Positions 46,881 through 58,080 of a stretch of 64,000 nucleotides of DNA are shown one piece after another. Where the stretch lies: positions 15,080-79,079 of the forward strand of contig CAMLDZ010000001.1 of NCBI GenBank assembly GCA_946478985.1. Direction: 5' to 3'. Source of the stretch: an uncultured Solimonas sp. (GTDB lineage Bacteria; Pseudomonadota; Gammaproteobacteria; Nevskiales; Nevskiaceae). A program made the translations under genes and the position numbers. The first letter of the stretch is position 1; every line of letters starts with the position of its first letter. The notes under the pieces were generated by a model that saw only the letters and a list, made by a program, of their open reading frames with translations, did not search any database and was not told where the DNA came from.

Positions 46881-47198
46881 TTAGGCCGAAGCGCCGCTCA
46901 GGAAATCGATTTCCTGGCCCTGCGCGAGCGTGACGTAGGCCTTCTTCCAGTCGGAGCGCTTGCCCTCGAACCGGCCGAAGCGCTTGCTTTTGCCCTTCAC
47001 CGTCAGCGTGCGGACGCCGTCAACCTTGACGTTGAACAGCTTTTCCACCGCGGCCTTGATCTCGGGCTTCTGAGCATCGCGAGCGACCTTGAACACCGCA
47101 GTGTTGGTCTTCTCGGCGGCGCGGGTGCTCTTCTCGGAAACGACCGGCGCGATGATGATCTGGTGCAGACGATCGGCCGCTGTCTTGAATTTGCTCAT
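46881..47198 (-). CDS. rplW: 50S ribosomal protein L23
   Basis: 105 residues with [20 protein letters not shown] and [20 protein letters not shown]. At the tunnel exit it is the docking site for trigger factor and SRP. Its ATG overlaps the rplD stop. Confidence 0.98.
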   Translation of the reverse strand: MSKFKTAADRLHQIIIAPVVSEKSTRAAEKTNTAVFKVARDAQKPEIKAAVEKLFNVKVDGVRTLTVKGKSKRFGRFEGKRSDWKKAYVTLAQGQEIDFLSGASA

Positions 47199-47800
47199 TG
47201 CAGCCAGGCCTCCAGCTTCTTGACCGCATCAGCCGTGATCACGACCTTCTCGTGACGCAGCAGCGCGACCGGGTTGAGGGCTTCGACGTCGCTGACCGCC
47301 ACATGCGGCAGGTTGCGGGCCGAAAGGAACAGGTTCTTGTCGAGCTCGCCGGTGATGAAGAGCACGTCATCCGACGCGAACTGCTTGAGTTCGGCGACGA
47401 GGCTCTTGGTCTTGATCGCCGGAACATTGAACGACTCGACGACGATCAGATGGTTCTTGCGGGCCAGCTCGGCGACGATCGAGCGGATGGCGCCGCGATA
47501 CATCTTGCGGTTGACCTTCTGCGAGTGATCGCGCGGCACGGCCGCGAACGTGGTGCCGCCGCCGCGCCACAGCGGCGAGCGGATCGAACCTGCGCGCGCG
47601 CGGCCGGTGCCCTTCTGCTTCCAGGGCTTCTTGCCGCCACCGCGCACTTCACCCTTGGCGAGCTGCGCCTTGGTGCCGGCGCGGCCGGCAGCCATGTAGG
47701 CAGTCACCACCTGATGAATCAGCGGTTCGTTGTATTCGGCGCCGAAGACGACGTCCGAAACGTTTAGAGTGTTCGAGCTGTTATGTACTTGAATATCCAT
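47195..47800 (-). CDS. rplD: 50S ribosomal protein L4
   Basis: 201 residues; the tunnel loop [20 protein letters not shown] and [12 protein letters not shown] are characteristic. In E. coli L4 also represses the S10 operon by attenuation and translation; whether that holds here is not visible. 4-base overlap with rplW. Confidence 0.98.
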   Translation of the reverse strand: MDIQVHNSSNTLNVSDVVFGAEYNEPLIHQVVTAYMAAGRAGTKAQLAKGEVRGGGKKPWKQKGTGRARAGSIRSPLWRGGGTTFAAVPRDHSQKVNRKMYRGAIRSIVAELARKNHLIVVESFNVPAIKTKSLVAELKQFASDDVLFITGELDKNLFLSARNLPHVAVSDVEALNPVALLRHEKVVITADAVKKLEAWLQ

Positions 47801-47822
47801 GGCCGTTTTTCCCCAGTGAACG

Positions 47823-48461
47823 TTATGCCTTCACCGTGGGGCGCACGATGACATCACCATTCGTGGCACCCGGCACCGCGCCCTTCACCAGCAGAAGGTT
47901 GCGGTCCACATCAATCTTGACCAGGTCGAGGTTCAGCGCAGTGACGCGATCCGAACCCATGTGCCCAGCCATCTTCTTACCCTTGAAAACCCGGCCCGGC
48001 GCCTGGCGCTGACCGATGGAGCCCGGAGCGCGATGCGACAGAGAGTTACCGTGCGTCGCACGGCCACCACCGAAGTTCCAGCGCTTCTGCACGCCGGCGA
48101 AGCCCTTGCCCTTGGAGACGCCGCTGACGTCGACAGCCTTGACGCCGTCGAACTGATCAACCTTGATCTCCGCACCCGGCGCGAGCTGCTCGCCCTCGCC
48201 ATCGGCAAGACGGATTTCCCAAAGCCCGCGGCCCGGCGCGATGCCAGCCTTCTTGTAATGACCGGTCAGCGCCTTGTTGACGTTACCCGGCTTCTTCTCG
48301 CCGACGGCGACCTGCACGGCGCGATAGCCGTCGGTCTCGACCGTCTTGATCTGCGCGACGCGATTCGGCGTGCACTCGATCACGGTCACCGGAATCGACG
48401 CGCCATCTTCGGTGAAGATGCGGGTCATGCCGGCCTTGCGGCCTACGATTGCGATCGTCAT
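47823..48461 (-). CDS. rplC: 50S ribosomal protein L3
   Basis: 212 residues, [20 protein letters not shown], and the long loop with [20 protein letters not shown] and [20 protein letters not shown] containing the methylated-Gln region that reaches the peptidyl transferase centre. 22 bases before rplD. Confidence 0.99.
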   Translation of the reverse strand: MTIAIVGRKAGMTRIFTEDGASIPVTVIECTPNRVAQIKTVETDGYRAVQVAVGEKKPGNVNKALTGHYKKAGIAPGRGLWEIRLADGEGEQLAPGAEIKVDQFDGVKAVDVSGVSKGKGFAGVQKRWNFGGGRATHGNSLSHRAPGSIGQRQAPGRVFKGKKMAGHMGSDRVTALNLDLVKIDVDRNLLLVKGAVPGATNGDVIVRPTVKA

Positions 48462-48474
48462 GTCCTGGTTCTCC

Positions 48475-48792
48475 TTAGTTCAGCGAGATCTGGACTTCGA
48501 CACCCGCCGGCAGGTCGAGCTTGGACAGCGCATCGACAGTCTTTTCCGTGGGGTCAACAATCTGCATCAGTCGCTTGTGCGTGCGAATCTCGTACTGGTC
48601 GCGCGCGTCCTTGTCGACGTGCGGTGAAACCAGGACGGTGTAGCGTTCTTTGCGGGTGGGCAGAGGAATCGGCCCACGCACGACGGCACCGGTGCGCTTC
48701 GCGGTCTCAACGATCTCCTTCGCCGATTTATCAATCAGGCGATGGTCGAACGCTTTGAGCCGGATGCGAATGGATTGGCTAGTCGCGGCCAT
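48475..48792 (-). CDS. rpsJ: 30S ribosomal protein S10/NusE
   Basis: 105 residues, [59 protein letters not shown]. Works in the ribosome and, as NusE, in antitermination. First gene of the S10 operon, separated from tuf by 95 bases that include a strong hairpin. Confidence 0.99.
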   Translation of the reverse strand: MAATSQSIRIRLKAFDHRLIDKSAKEIVETAKRTGAVVRGPIPLPTRKERYTVLVSPHVDKDARDQYEIRTHKRLMQIVDPTEKTVDALSKLDLPAGVEVQISLN

Positions 48793-48827
48793 GCTTTGGT
48801 TTCCGGTTTAAAGAGCGAGGAACAAAA

Positions 48828-48852
48828 GGGGCGCGAATTCTATTCGCGCCCC
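48828..48852 (-). terminator. Hairpin between tuf and rpsJ (terminator or attenuator)
   Basis: Perfect 11-base stem GGGGCGCGAAT / ATTCGCGCCCC with a 3-base loop, followed on the minus strand by CTTTTG after four C. It probably reduces read-through from tuf into the S10 operon; the T-run is short, so termination may be partial. Confidence 0.65.
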
Positions 48853-48887
48853 AGCAAAATGTAAAGCTTTCTTTGTGCTTTCTTGGC

Positions 48888-50081
<1,194 letters not shown>

Positions 50082-50180
50082 CGCGCAGTCTCCGTGTATC
50101 AACGTCTGAACAGGGCCGATTACGGCCTCGAAAGAAAACAAAAACGGTCGCCCCAGCTTCAGCTGTGGCAACCGCACTTC

Positions 50181-50210
50181 AATCTGGTGCCCACGAATGG
50201 AATCGAACCA
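50181..50210 (-). repeat. Duplicated 3' end of tRNA-Thr (downstream copy)
   Basis: A 30-base exact copy of 50295-50324, covering the T-arm 3' half, acceptor strand, CCA and four further bases of tRNA-Thr, in the same orientation, 114 bases apart. It lies between tRNA-Thr and tuf. The 84 bases between the copies contain a GCGGGA...TCCCGC hairpin (50211-50236) and a perfect palindrome GGTTCGA-TTCC-TCGAACC (50265-50282) that resembles a T-arm in both orientations. Confidence 0.9.
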
Positions 50211-50298
50211 GCGGGACTCGCTGCGCTCGTTCCCGCTGCCGCGGGGCTTGTCTGGGAGGCCAATGGTTCGATTCCTCGAACCTTCACATCCCGAAATC

Positions 50299-50374
50299 TG
50301 GTGCCCACGAATGGAATCGAACCATCGACCTCACCCTTACCAAGGGTGTGCTCTACCGACTGAGCTACGTGGGC
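50299..50374 (-). tRNA. tRNA-Thr (anticodon GGT)
   Basis: 76 bases with encoded CCA. Acceptor stem GCCCACG/CGTGGGC, D-arm GCTCAGTCGGTAGAGC, anticodon loop TTGGTAA with GGT, T-loop TTCGATT. Third tRNA of the Tyr-Gly-Thr-tuf transcript, as in the E. coli tufB operon. Its 3' end is duplicated downstream. Confidence 0.97.
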
Positions 50375-50413
50375 CTTGTACGGCCTGAAACACGACTTGC
50401 TGACGGCGCTTGC

Positions 50414-50487
50414 TGGAGCGGGTGAAGGGAATCGAACCCTCATAGGAAGCTTGGAAGGCTTCTGCTCTACCATTGAGCTACACCCGC
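50414..50487 (-). tRNA. tRNA-Gly (anticodon TCC)
   Basis: 74 bases with encoded CCA. Acceptor GCGGGTG/CACCCGC, D-arm GCTCAATGGTAGAGC, anticodon stem GAAGC/GCTTC with loop CTTCCAA, T-arm GGGTTCGATTCCC. Lies between tRNA-Tyr and tRNA-Thr. Confidence 0.97.
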
Positions 50488-50547
50488 CTCACCCACAACC
50501 TCGGCAAATCTGTCAGCAACTTCAAAACATTAACCGCAAGACCATGA

Positions 50548-50633
<86 letters not shown>

Positions 50634-50673
50634 GCCAAGCCCCAGGAGCCGCTAGGCCCTTACGGGGTCGCGT

Positions 50674-50702
50674 ATTTTCTTCGCGGCGCCCCGGGTCGTC
50701 AA
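50674..50702 (-). promoter_or_regulatory. Promoter of the tRNA-Tyr/Gly/Thr-tuf operon
   Basis: On the minus strand TTGACG, a 17-base spacer and GAAAAT, followed by a GC-rich discriminator (ACGCGACC), the arrangement expected for a stringently controlled stable-RNA promoter. It overlaps the end of purD's downstream region. Confidence 0.65.
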
Positions 50703-50716
50703 GGAATTCCGCGGAT

Positions 50717-52021
50717 TTATTTTTTCTCGCCGTCTTCGCGCGCGATCGCGCGATAGCCGATGTCGCGGCGGAACTGCGCGCCTTGCCAGGCGATCGCGTC
50801 GACGGCGCGATAGGCCAGTTCCTGCGCCGCGCGGACGCTGGCGCCGCGCGCAACGACGCACAGCACGCGCCCGCCGCTGGTCACAACATCGCTCCCGCGC
50901 TCGCCGGTGCCGGCATGGAAAACCTTGGCCCCCTCGGGCTCGCACCCAAGGCCGGAGATCACATCGCCCTTGCGCACCGTACCGGGATAGCCTCCGGCCG
51001 CCATGACCACGCCCAGCGTCGGCTGTGGATTCCATTGCGGCTGCACGGCGTCGAGGCGGCCATCGACCGCGGCTTCCAGCAGGTCCAGCAGATCGGAATC
51101 CAGGCGGAACAGGATGGGCTGCGTTTCCGGATCGCCCATGCGCACGTTGAACTCGAGCACGCGAGGCTCGCCACGAGCGTTGATCATCAGCCCGGCGTAG
51201 AGGAAGCCGGTGAACGGTGCACCTTCGTCCTTCATCCCCTGCAAGGTGGGCTCGATCACCTCGCGGCAGGCTCGCGCATGCACCTCGTCGGTGACCACGG
51301 GCGCCGGCGAGTAGGCACCCATGCCGCCGGTATTCGGGCCGGTGTCGCCATCGCCGATGCGCTTGTGGTCCTGCGAACTGGCCATCACCACGTACTGCGT
51401 GCCACTGGCCACGACGATGAAGCTCGCCTCCTCGCCGTCGAGGAAATCCTCGACCACCACGCGTGCGCCGGCCTGGCCCAGCAGGCTGCCACCGAGCATG
51501 TCGCGCACTGCGCCTTGCGCCTCCTCGACGCTGCCCGCCACCACCACACCCTTGCCGGCGGCCAGGCCATCGGCCTTGACCACGATCGGCGCACCACGCT
51601 CGGCGATATAGGCCAGCGCCGGTTCGATCTCGGTGAACACGCGGTACTGCGCGGTCGGGATGCGATGCCGTTCGAGAAAATCCTTGGTGAAAGCTTTTGA
51701 TGCTTCCAGCTGGGCGGCGTTGCGGCGCGGCCCGAAGATGCGCAGGCCGGCGGCCTGGAAGGCATCGACGACGCCCAGCGCCAGCGGCGCTTCCGGGCCC
51801 ACCACGGTGAAATCCACGCCCTGTGCCTGCGCCAGCGCCAGCAGGCCGGCGACATCGTCGACCGCGACAGCGGCGTTGCGGCACTTGGCCTCGCGTGCGG
51901 TGCCGGCATTGCCGGGCGCGACGATCACCTCGGCGACGCGCGCCGAGGCCGCCAGCTTCCAGGCCAGCGCATGCTCGCGTCCGCCACTGCCAATCACCAG
52001 AACCTTGAGCGCGCGCGCCAT
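50717..52021 (-). CDS. purD: Phosphoribosylamine-glycine ligase (GAR synthetase)
   Basis: 434 residues from the ATG at 52021 (MARALKVLVIGSGGREHALA); a GTG at 52030 would add three. ATP-grasp enzyme of purine synthesis: joins glycine to phosphoribosylamine. Blocks seen: GPEAPLALGVVDAF, FTKDFLERHRIPTA, PIVVKADGLAAGKGVVVA, DTGPNTGGMGAYSPAP, LEFNVRMGDPETQPIL. purH, its frequent neighbour, is not beside it. Confidence 0.98.
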   Translation of the reverse strand: MARALKVLVIGSGGREHALAWKLAASARVAEVIVAPGNAGTAREAKCRNAAVAVDDVAGLLALAQAQGVDFTVVGPEAPLALGVVDAFQAAGLRIFGPRRNAAQLEASKAFTKDFLERHRIPTAQYRVFTEIEPALAYIAERGAPIVVKADGLAAGKGVVVAGSVEEAQGAVRDMLGGSLLGQAGARVVVEDFLDGEEASFIVVASGTQYVVMASSQDHKRIGDGDTGPNTGGMGAYSPAPVVTDEVHARACREVIEPTLQGMKDEGAPFTGFLYAGLMINARGEPRVLEFNVRMGDPETQPILFRLDSDLLDLLEAAVDGRLDAVQPQWNPQPTLGVVMAAGGYPGTVRKGDVISGLGCEPEGAKVFHAGTGERGSDVVTSGGRVLCVVARGASVRAAQELAYRAVDAIAWQGAQFRRDIGYRAIAREDGEKK

Positions 52022-52090
52022 CGTCGACACCAGTCAGCTTTGAAAAAGGGGCGCTAGTTTAGTGGCCTTGGGCCGCGCCCAACAAAAAAA

Positions 52091-52118
52091 CCGCGGCGGT
52101 CCGGTGGGACCGCCGCGG
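52091..52118 (-). terminator. Rho-independent terminator after the glycine-zipper lipoprotein
   Basis: Perfect 12-base stem CCGCGGCGGTCC / GGACCGCCGCGG with a 4-base loop, followed on the minus strand by seven T. Starts 17 bases beyond the lipoprotein stop and insulates purD. Confidence 0.92.
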
Positions 52119-52135
52119 CTTGTCGACATCCGGAT

Positions 52136-52729
52136 TCAGCGCGGCAGGATCGCGTTGCCGTCGAGGCGCACCGGCGTGCCCACCGTCAGATCGTTGATCT
52201 CCGGCACGTTGATGACGCGCGTGCCGCCCGCCTCCATCGTGATCGTGACGTCATAGGTCGAGGTCGAACGGACGTTCTTTTCGATCATATGCCCGGCCAC
52301 CGCACCGGCGATGGCGCCCAGCGCCGTTGCCGCATCCTTGCCGCGGCCATTGCCGAACTGGTGTCCGGCGACACCGCCGGCGACACCGCCGGCCACCGCA
52401 CCGGCGCCCGAGCCGGAGCCCTGTACCTTGACCTTGTTGATGTTGCTGATCACGCCGCAGTCATAGCAGACCGGCGGCGGAGGCGGCTGCGCCGGGGCCT
52501 GCGCGACCGGAGCCGCGGGCTTCGGCTTGGGTTTCGGCTTCGGCGCCGGCGCCGGTTCTGGCTCGGGAGCCGGTGCCGGCTCGGCCGGTTCCGGCATCTC
52601 GGTCGGTGCCGGCTGCTGCGCCGGATCGGTGATCGGTGCGGGCTCTTCCTGCGGCTTGTTGCAGGCGGCAAGGCCGACGAACAGCGCGAGCGCGCTGCAC
52701 GTCAATGTACGTTTCAAGATCGAGTTCAT
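52136..52729 (-). CDS. Glycine-zipper (SlyB/17-kDa type) outer-membrane lipoprotein
   Basis: 197 residues from the ATG at 52729 (AAGGGGG upstream). Lipobox LAAC, then a long Pro/Glu/Lys-rich linker (about 28-85; alternating PAPEPEPAPAP and PKPKPKPK), a CYDCG pair, and a glycine-zipper 2TM segment (GAGAVAGGVAGGVAGHQFG, GAIAGAVAGHM) followed by a beta-rich C-terminus. SlyB-like proteins stabilise the outer membrane. The extended linker could span to peptidoglycan; inferred. Confidence 0.88.
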   Translation of the reverse strand: MNSILKRTLTCSALALFVGLAACNKPQEEPAPITDPAQQPAPTEMPEPAEPAPAPEPEPAPAPKPKPKPKPAAPVAQAPAQPPPPPVCYDCGVISNINKVKVQGSGSGAGAVAGGVAGGVAGHQFGNGRGKDAATALGAIAGAVAGHMIEKNVRSTSTYDVTITMEAGGTRVINVPEINDLTVGTPVRLDGNAILPR

Positions 52730-52880
52730 AGGAAAAGCCCCCTTCCGGTCAGATGTGGCGCGCAATCTAGATCGAAGTGCTGAGCTGACGCTGAACAAGC
52801 GTCGCATACGATCGATCAAGGACCCCGCGATCATATCGCATCGGATTCACCCTGCCGGCGCTGCGGCTGCGGCTCGGTTC

Positions 52881-53195
52881 CTAGTGACTGATCATCCACG
52901 GCCTCTTGTTGGCAAAGCCTTTCACCGGCGCCGCGGCGGATGCGGATTTTCCGCAGCCGCAGCCCGCGCCATGACGATGCGGCTGGCGCCCGCGGCGCGG
53001 CTCGTGCGCGCTGCGTTCATTGGCTGCATGCGCCCGACGCTGCGCCGTCGACAGGCTTGCCAGCTGCGGCGCACTCAGCGCGCGCTGCGCCGGACGCCTG
53101 CACTGCGGGCAGGCGGCGGGCTGCTCGCGCTCGTCGACGCTGCGCAGCTCCGCGAACATGCCGCAGCCGCCACATTCGTACTCGTAGATCGGCAT
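52881..53195 (-). CDS. fmdB: FmdB-family zinc-ribbon regulatory protein
   Basis: 104 residues from the ATG at 53195 (AAGGAGCG upstream). N-terminal FmdB ribbon MPIYEYECGGCGMFAE..CPQC with four Cys, and a low-complexity Ala/Arg-rich C-terminal part containing GCGCGKSAS. In Methylophilus FmdB is a putative regulator or maturation factor of formamidase. 10 bases after fmdA, so cotranscribed. Confidence 0.88.
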   Translation of the reverse strand: MPIYEYECGGCGMFAELRSVDEREQPAACPQCRRPAQRALSAPQLASLSTAQRRAHAANERSAHEPRRGRQPHRHGAGCGCGKSASAAAPVKGFANKRPWMISH

Positions 53196-53205
53196 CGCTC
53201 GCTCC

Positions 53206-54435
53206 TTAGCGGTCGGGCGCGATCGGCATGTCGATGCCGCCCGGGATGAATTTCGTCGGGCCGGCGGCGCCGGGCATGATGTCGAACTCGAAGATCTCGG
53301 TGGGCAGATACAGCGTCGCGCAGGCATTGGGAATGTCGACGATGCCGCTGATGTGCCCTTCGACCGGCGCGGTGCCGAGGATCGAATAGGCCTGCGCGCG
53401 CGAGTAGCCGAACTTGCTCAGGTATTCGATCGCGTTGAGGCAGGCCTGCTGGTAGGCGACGTGGACATCGAGGTAGTGCTGCTTGCCGGCATCGTCGACC
53501 GAAATGCCCTCGAAGATGAGGAAATCCTGGTAGTTGGGCTTGATCGGGCTGGGCCGGAAGATCGGGTTCTTGATGCCGTACTTGGCGACGCCGCCCTTGA
53601 TCAGGTCGACCTTGAGATGCAGCCAGCCGGCCATCTCGATGGCTCCACAGAAAGTGATCTCGCCATCGCCCTGCGAGAAGTGCAGGTCGCCCATCGACAG
53701 GCCCGCGCCCTCCACATAGACCGGGAAGTAGATCTTGGAGCCGCGCGACAGATCCTTGATGTCGCAGTTGCCGCCGTGCTCGCGCGGCGGCACGGTGCGC
53801 GCGCCCTCCGCGGCGGCCTTGTCGCGCGCCGCGCCCTTGAGGCGGCCCATGTGCGCGGTAGGCGCGAACGGCACGGTGCCCAGCGGCGGCACGCGCTCGG
53901 GATCGGTGGCGATCAGTGCGCCTTCACGCGCGTTCCACTTGTCGAGCAGCGCCTGGTCCGGCAGGCAGCCGATCAGCCCTGGATGGATCAGCCCAGCGAA
54001 GCGCACGCCGGGAATGTGGCGCGAATGCGTGAACATGCCGGAAATATCCCAGACCGATTTCTGCGCGAGCGGAAAGTGATCGGTGAGGAAGCCGCCGCCG
54101 TTCTGCTTGGAGAAAAACGCGTTGAAGCCCCAGAGGCTGTCCGGCTTGGCGCCGATGTCGAGCAGGTCGACGACCAGTAGATCGCCGGGCTCGGCGCCTT
54201 CGACGCCGATCGGACCGCTGAGAAAATGCACTTGCGAGAGATCGACATCGCGGATGTCCTCGGCGCTGTCATCGTTCTTGATCTGGCCTCCGGTCCAGTC
54301 GTAGGTCTCGATGATGAAATCGTCGCCGGGTTTGACCCAGGACACGATCGGCACGTCCGGATGCCAGCGGTTGTGGATCATGTCGTTGTCGTAAGGCGAG
54401 GCCGTCAGGTCGACTTCAATCAGCTTCTTGGGCAT
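53206..54435 (-). CDS. fmdA: Formamidase
   Basis: 409 residues, the usual length. FmdA/AmdA-family hydrolase converting formamide (and some short amides) to formate and ammonia. Blocks seen: NRWHPDVPIVSWVKPGDDF, ETYDWTGGQIKNDDSAEDI, PGDLLVVDLLDIG, PREHGGNCDIKDLSRGSKIY, GLSMGDLHFSQGDGEITFCG and HISGIVDIPNACATLYLP. Cytosolic. It directly follows the urea/amide ABC transporter genes, which suggests that its substrate is imported by them. No urease gene is present. Confidence 0.96.
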   Translation of the reverse strand: MPKKLIEVDLTASPYDNDMIHNRWHPDVPIVSWVKPGDDFIIETYDWTGGQIKNDDSAEDIRDVDLSQVHFLSGPIGVEGAEPGDLLVVDLLDIGAKPDSLWGFNAFFSKQNGGGFLTDHFPLAQKSVWDISGMFTHSRHIPGVRFAGLIHPGLIGCLPDQALLDKWNAREGALIATDPERVPPLGTVPFAPTAHMGRLKGAARDKAAAEGARTVPPREHGGNCDIKDLSRGSKIYFPVYVEGAGLSMGDLHFSQGDGEITFCGAIEMAGWLHLKVDLIKGGVAKYGIKNPIFRPSPIKPNYQDFLIFEGISVDDAGKQHYLDVHVAYQQACLNAIEYLSKFGYSRAQAYSILGTAPVEGHISGIVDIPNACATLYLPTEIFEFDIMPGAAGPTKFIPGGIDMPIAPDR

Positions 54436-54487
54436 GGAACGCTCCTTCTTCTGGACGTGGCGTAAAAATTCGCGGGGACGAGCGCCG

Positions 54488-55177
54488 TCACACCGCGAGA
54501 AACCGGGAGATCGCCGCTTCGTCGACAGCCTCGCGCGTGGCGCTGTGGACGATGCGGCCGTTTTCGATGACCAGGATGCGATCGGCGACGTCGAGCACGA
54601 AGCTCAGCACCTGCTCGCTGACGACGATGCAGAGCCGGCGCATGTCGCGGATGTGGCGCAGCGCGCGCGCGACGTCCTTGATGACCGACGGCTGGATGCC
54701 TTCGGTCGGCTCATCGAGCAACAGCACTTTCGGATCGCTGGCCAGGGCACGGGCGATCGCCAGCTGCTGCTGCTGACCGCCGGAAAGGTTGCCGCCGCGG
54801 CGCTTCTCGAATTCCTTGAGCACCGGGAACAGCTCGAACAGCTCCGGCGGGATCGCACTGCGGCCAGTCGATACCAGGCCGGTCTGGATGTTCTCGCGCA
54901 CCGTCATCGCGCCGAAGATCTGCCGACCCTGGGGCACGTAACCGATGCCGCCGCGCACGCGCGCATGGCTCGGCAAGCGGGTCATGTCGGCGCCGCCGAC
55001 GCTGATGCAGCCGCCGGACACCGGCAGCACGCCGATCAGCGATTTCATCAGCGTCGACTTGCCCATGCCGTTGCGGCCGACGATGGCGACGATCTCGCCG
55101 GGCGCGACCGCGAAGTCGAGGCCGTGCAGCACCTCGCTCTGGCCGTAGCTGACCCGCAGTTCCTTGACGTCGAGCAT
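54488..55177 (-). CDS. urtE: Urea/short-chain amide ABC transporter ATP-binding protein
   Basis: 229 residues from the ATG at 55177. Walker A GRNGMGKST, Q-loop, LSGGQQQQLAIARAL signature, Walker B VLLLDEPTEG. The LivF-type ATPase of a hydrophobic amino acid/urea transporter; E-Q of GIQPSVIKDVAR is typical of UrtE. The long continuation of this frame to 55489 overlaps urtD and is not coding. 52 bases before fmdA. Confidence 0.95.
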   Translation of the reverse strand: MLDVKELRVSYGQSEVLHGLDFAVAPGEIVAIVGRNGMGKSTLMKSLIGVLPVSGGCISVGGADMTRLPSHARVRGGIGYVPQGRQIFGAMTVRENIQTGLVSTGRSAIPPELFELFPVLKEFEKRRGGNLSGGQQQQLAIARALASDPKVLLLDEPTEGIQPSVIKDVARALRHIRDMRRLCIVVSEQVLSFVLDVADRILVIENGRIVHSATREAVDEAAISRFLAV

Positions 55178-55209
55178 GATGATTCCTGGGAGGTCGTGCG
55201 ACTGGAGGG

Positions 55210-55948
<739 letters not shown>

Positions 55949-55956
<8 letters not shown>

Positions 55957-57091
55957 GCGCATGCTCCGCTTCGACGGTGGCGGCGTCGGCGGGCGGCGCA
56001 GGGGTGGCCAGCGCCGCGCGGCGCCGCGCGATCCAGGGCCTGACGTAGTCCGTCATCACGCCGGCCAGGCCGTTCGGGAAGACCAGCACCACGGCGATGA
56101 AGAGGCCGCCCATCGCGAACAGCCAGAGCTGCGGAAACGCTTCTGAAAACGCAGTCTTTGCCGCGTTCACGGCCAGCGCGCCGAGCACCGCGCCGAACAG
56201 CGACAGGCGGCCGCCGAGCGCGCAGAAGATCACCATCTCGATCGACGGCACGATGCCGATGATCGACGGCGACATGAAACCGACCTGCAAGGTGAACATC
56301 GCGCCGCCGATCGCCGACAGGCTGGCGGCGAAGCAGAAGACGAAGATCTTGAAGTTGGCGACGTCGTAGCCGGAGAAGCGCACGCGCTCCTCCTTGTCGC
56401 GGATCGCCACCAGAATGCGGCCAAGCTTGGTGCGCAGCACCGCCTGCGCCACCAGCAGCGCCGCAAACAGCAGGGCCACGCAAACGAAGTAGAGGATCAG
56501 CTTGGCGCCGTCGCTGCGGATGTCCCAGCCCAGCAGGGTGCGCAGATCGGTGATGCCGTTGATGCCGCCGGTGTAGCCCTGCTGGCCGACGATCAGGATC
56601 GTTGCCACCGCCGCCAGCGCCTGCGTGATGATCGCAAAGTACACGCCGCCGACGCGGCGCTTGAACATCGCCACGCCGATCAGGTACGCCAGCAGCGCCG
56701 GCACCAGGAGGATCGCCAGCACGGTGAAGCCGAACGAGTGAAACGGCTCCCAGAACCACGGCAGCGCGGTCAGCTGGTTCCAGTCCATGAAATCCGGGAT
56801 GCCGGGCGTCGACTGGATCTTGGTGCTCAGCGGATCGGAGGCTTCCAGCTTGAGGAACATTGCCATCAGATAGCCGCCGAGACCGAAGAACACGCCCTGC
56901 CCGAGGCTGAGAATGCCGCCGTAGCCCCAGCACAGCACCAGACCGATGGCGACGAAGGAAAAGCTCAGATACTTGCCGATCAGGTTCAGACGGAACATGT
57001 CGAGCAGCAGCGGGAACACCAGGCACAACAGCAGTGCGAGGCCGAGATAGGAGAGGACATCCTTGCGCAGCGAAGCGACCGGGCGGGACAT
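55949..57091 (-). CDS. urtC: Urea/short-chain amide ABC transporter permease
   Basis: 380 residues, about ten membrane helices, LivM-type. GLVLCWGYGGILSLGQGVFFGLGGY and QQGYTGGINGITDL are typical of UrtC; the loop RDKEERVRFSGYDVANFKIFVF-like region (split here) contacts the ATPases. Begins 1 base after the urtB stop. Confidence 0.95.
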
Positions 57092-57092
57092 G

Positions 57093-58016
57093 TCACTTCC
57101 TCAGCTTGAGTACGAACAGACCTTGCGGTCGCAGCATCAGGATGCCGATGACCACCAGCAGCGTGACGACCTTGGCCATCGAGCCGCTGCTGAAGAATTC
57201 CAGCGTCGATTGCGCCTGCGAGATGGAGAACGCCGAGGCGATGGTGCCGAGCAGGCTTTGCGCGCCACCGAACACCACCACCAGGAAGGTGTCGACGATA
57301 TAGAGCTGACCGGACGTGGGGCCGGTCGAGCCGATCATGGTGAAGGCGCTGCCGGCAACGCCGGCGATGCCGCAGCCGAAGCCGAAGGTCATCGCGTCGA
57401 TGCGCCGCGTGTTGATGCCGGCAGCGCCGCTCATCACGCGGTTGGCAGTGACCGCGCGCACCTGCAGGCCCCAGCGCGAGCGCAGCAGGAAGATGAACAC
57501 GCCGACCGTGATCGCCAGCGTGATGGCGATCACGAACAGGCCATTGATCTGCACCTGGATGGTCTCGCTCATGTTCAGCGAGCCCATCATCCACGCCGGC
57601 AGTTCGACACCGACCTCGCGTGCGCCGAAGATCGAGCGGAAGGCCTGCTGCAGGATCAGGCTCAGGCCCCAGGTCGCCAGCAGGGTATCGAGCGGGCGGT
57701 TGTAGAGATGCCGCACGATCGCCCACTCGACCAGCAGGCCCAGCGCCGCGGACGCGATGAATGCCAGGCCCATCGCCACGAAGAAGTAGCCGGGATACAG
57801 CGCCGGCAGCCAGGCATGGAAGAACTGCGAAGTCAGATAGGTGACGTAGGCACCGAGAATCATGAATTCGCCATGCGCCATGTTGATGACGCCCATCTGC
57901 CCGAAGATGATCGCCAGCCCCAGTGCCATCAGCAGGAACACCGAGAACAGGATCAGACCGGCGAAGGCCTGCATCGTCAGGATCGAGCCCAGCTCGCCGA
58001 AGGTATAGCCGCCCAT
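57093..58016 (-). CDS. urtB: Urea/short-chain amide ABC transporter permease (short form)
   Basis: 307 residues with eight membrane helices, LivH-type: GLAIIFGQMGVINMAHGEF, LLATWGLSLILQQAFRSIFG, GLQVRAVTANRVMSGAAGIN. It lacks the about 200-residue N-terminal extension of many UrtB proteins and is closer in size to FmdE-type permeases of amide systems. AAGGAG precedes the start. A palindrome lies between it and urtA. Confidence 0.93.
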   Translation of the reverse strand: MGGYTFGELGSILTMQAFAGLILFSVFLLMALGLAIIFGQMGVINMAHGEFMILGAYVTYLTSQFFHAWLPALYPGYFFVAMGLAFIASAALGLLVEWAIVRHLYNRPLDTLLATWGLSLILQQAFRSIFGAREVGVELPAWMMGSLNMSETIQVQINGLFVIAITLAITVGVFIFLLRSRWGLQVRAVTANRVMSGAAGINTRRIDAMTFGFGCGIAGVAGSAFTMIGSTGPTSGQLYIVDTFLVVVFGGAQSLLGTIASAFSISQAQSTLEFFSSGSMAKVVTLLVVIGILMLRPQGLFVLKLRK

Positions 58017-58031
58017 GACAACTCCTTGCCG

Positions 58032-58058
58032 CCCCTCTCCCGCAAGGCGGGAGAGGGG
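58032..58058. repeat. REP-like palindrome between urtA and urtB
   Basis: CCCCTCTCCCGC-AAG-GCGGGAGAGGGG, a perfect 12-base stem followed by CTCGGGGGTGAGGG, a form common as intergenic repeat in GC-rich proteobacteria. In the operon it could reduce distal expression or protect the urtA mRNA. Confidence 0.75.
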
Positions 58059-58080
58059 CTCGGGGGTGAGGGAAACGCGG

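Noticed and set aside
50181..50210. A second tRNA-Thr gene downstream of the first
   Set aside because: Only the 3' half-arm and acceptor strand are present; no D-arm or anticodon can be folded.
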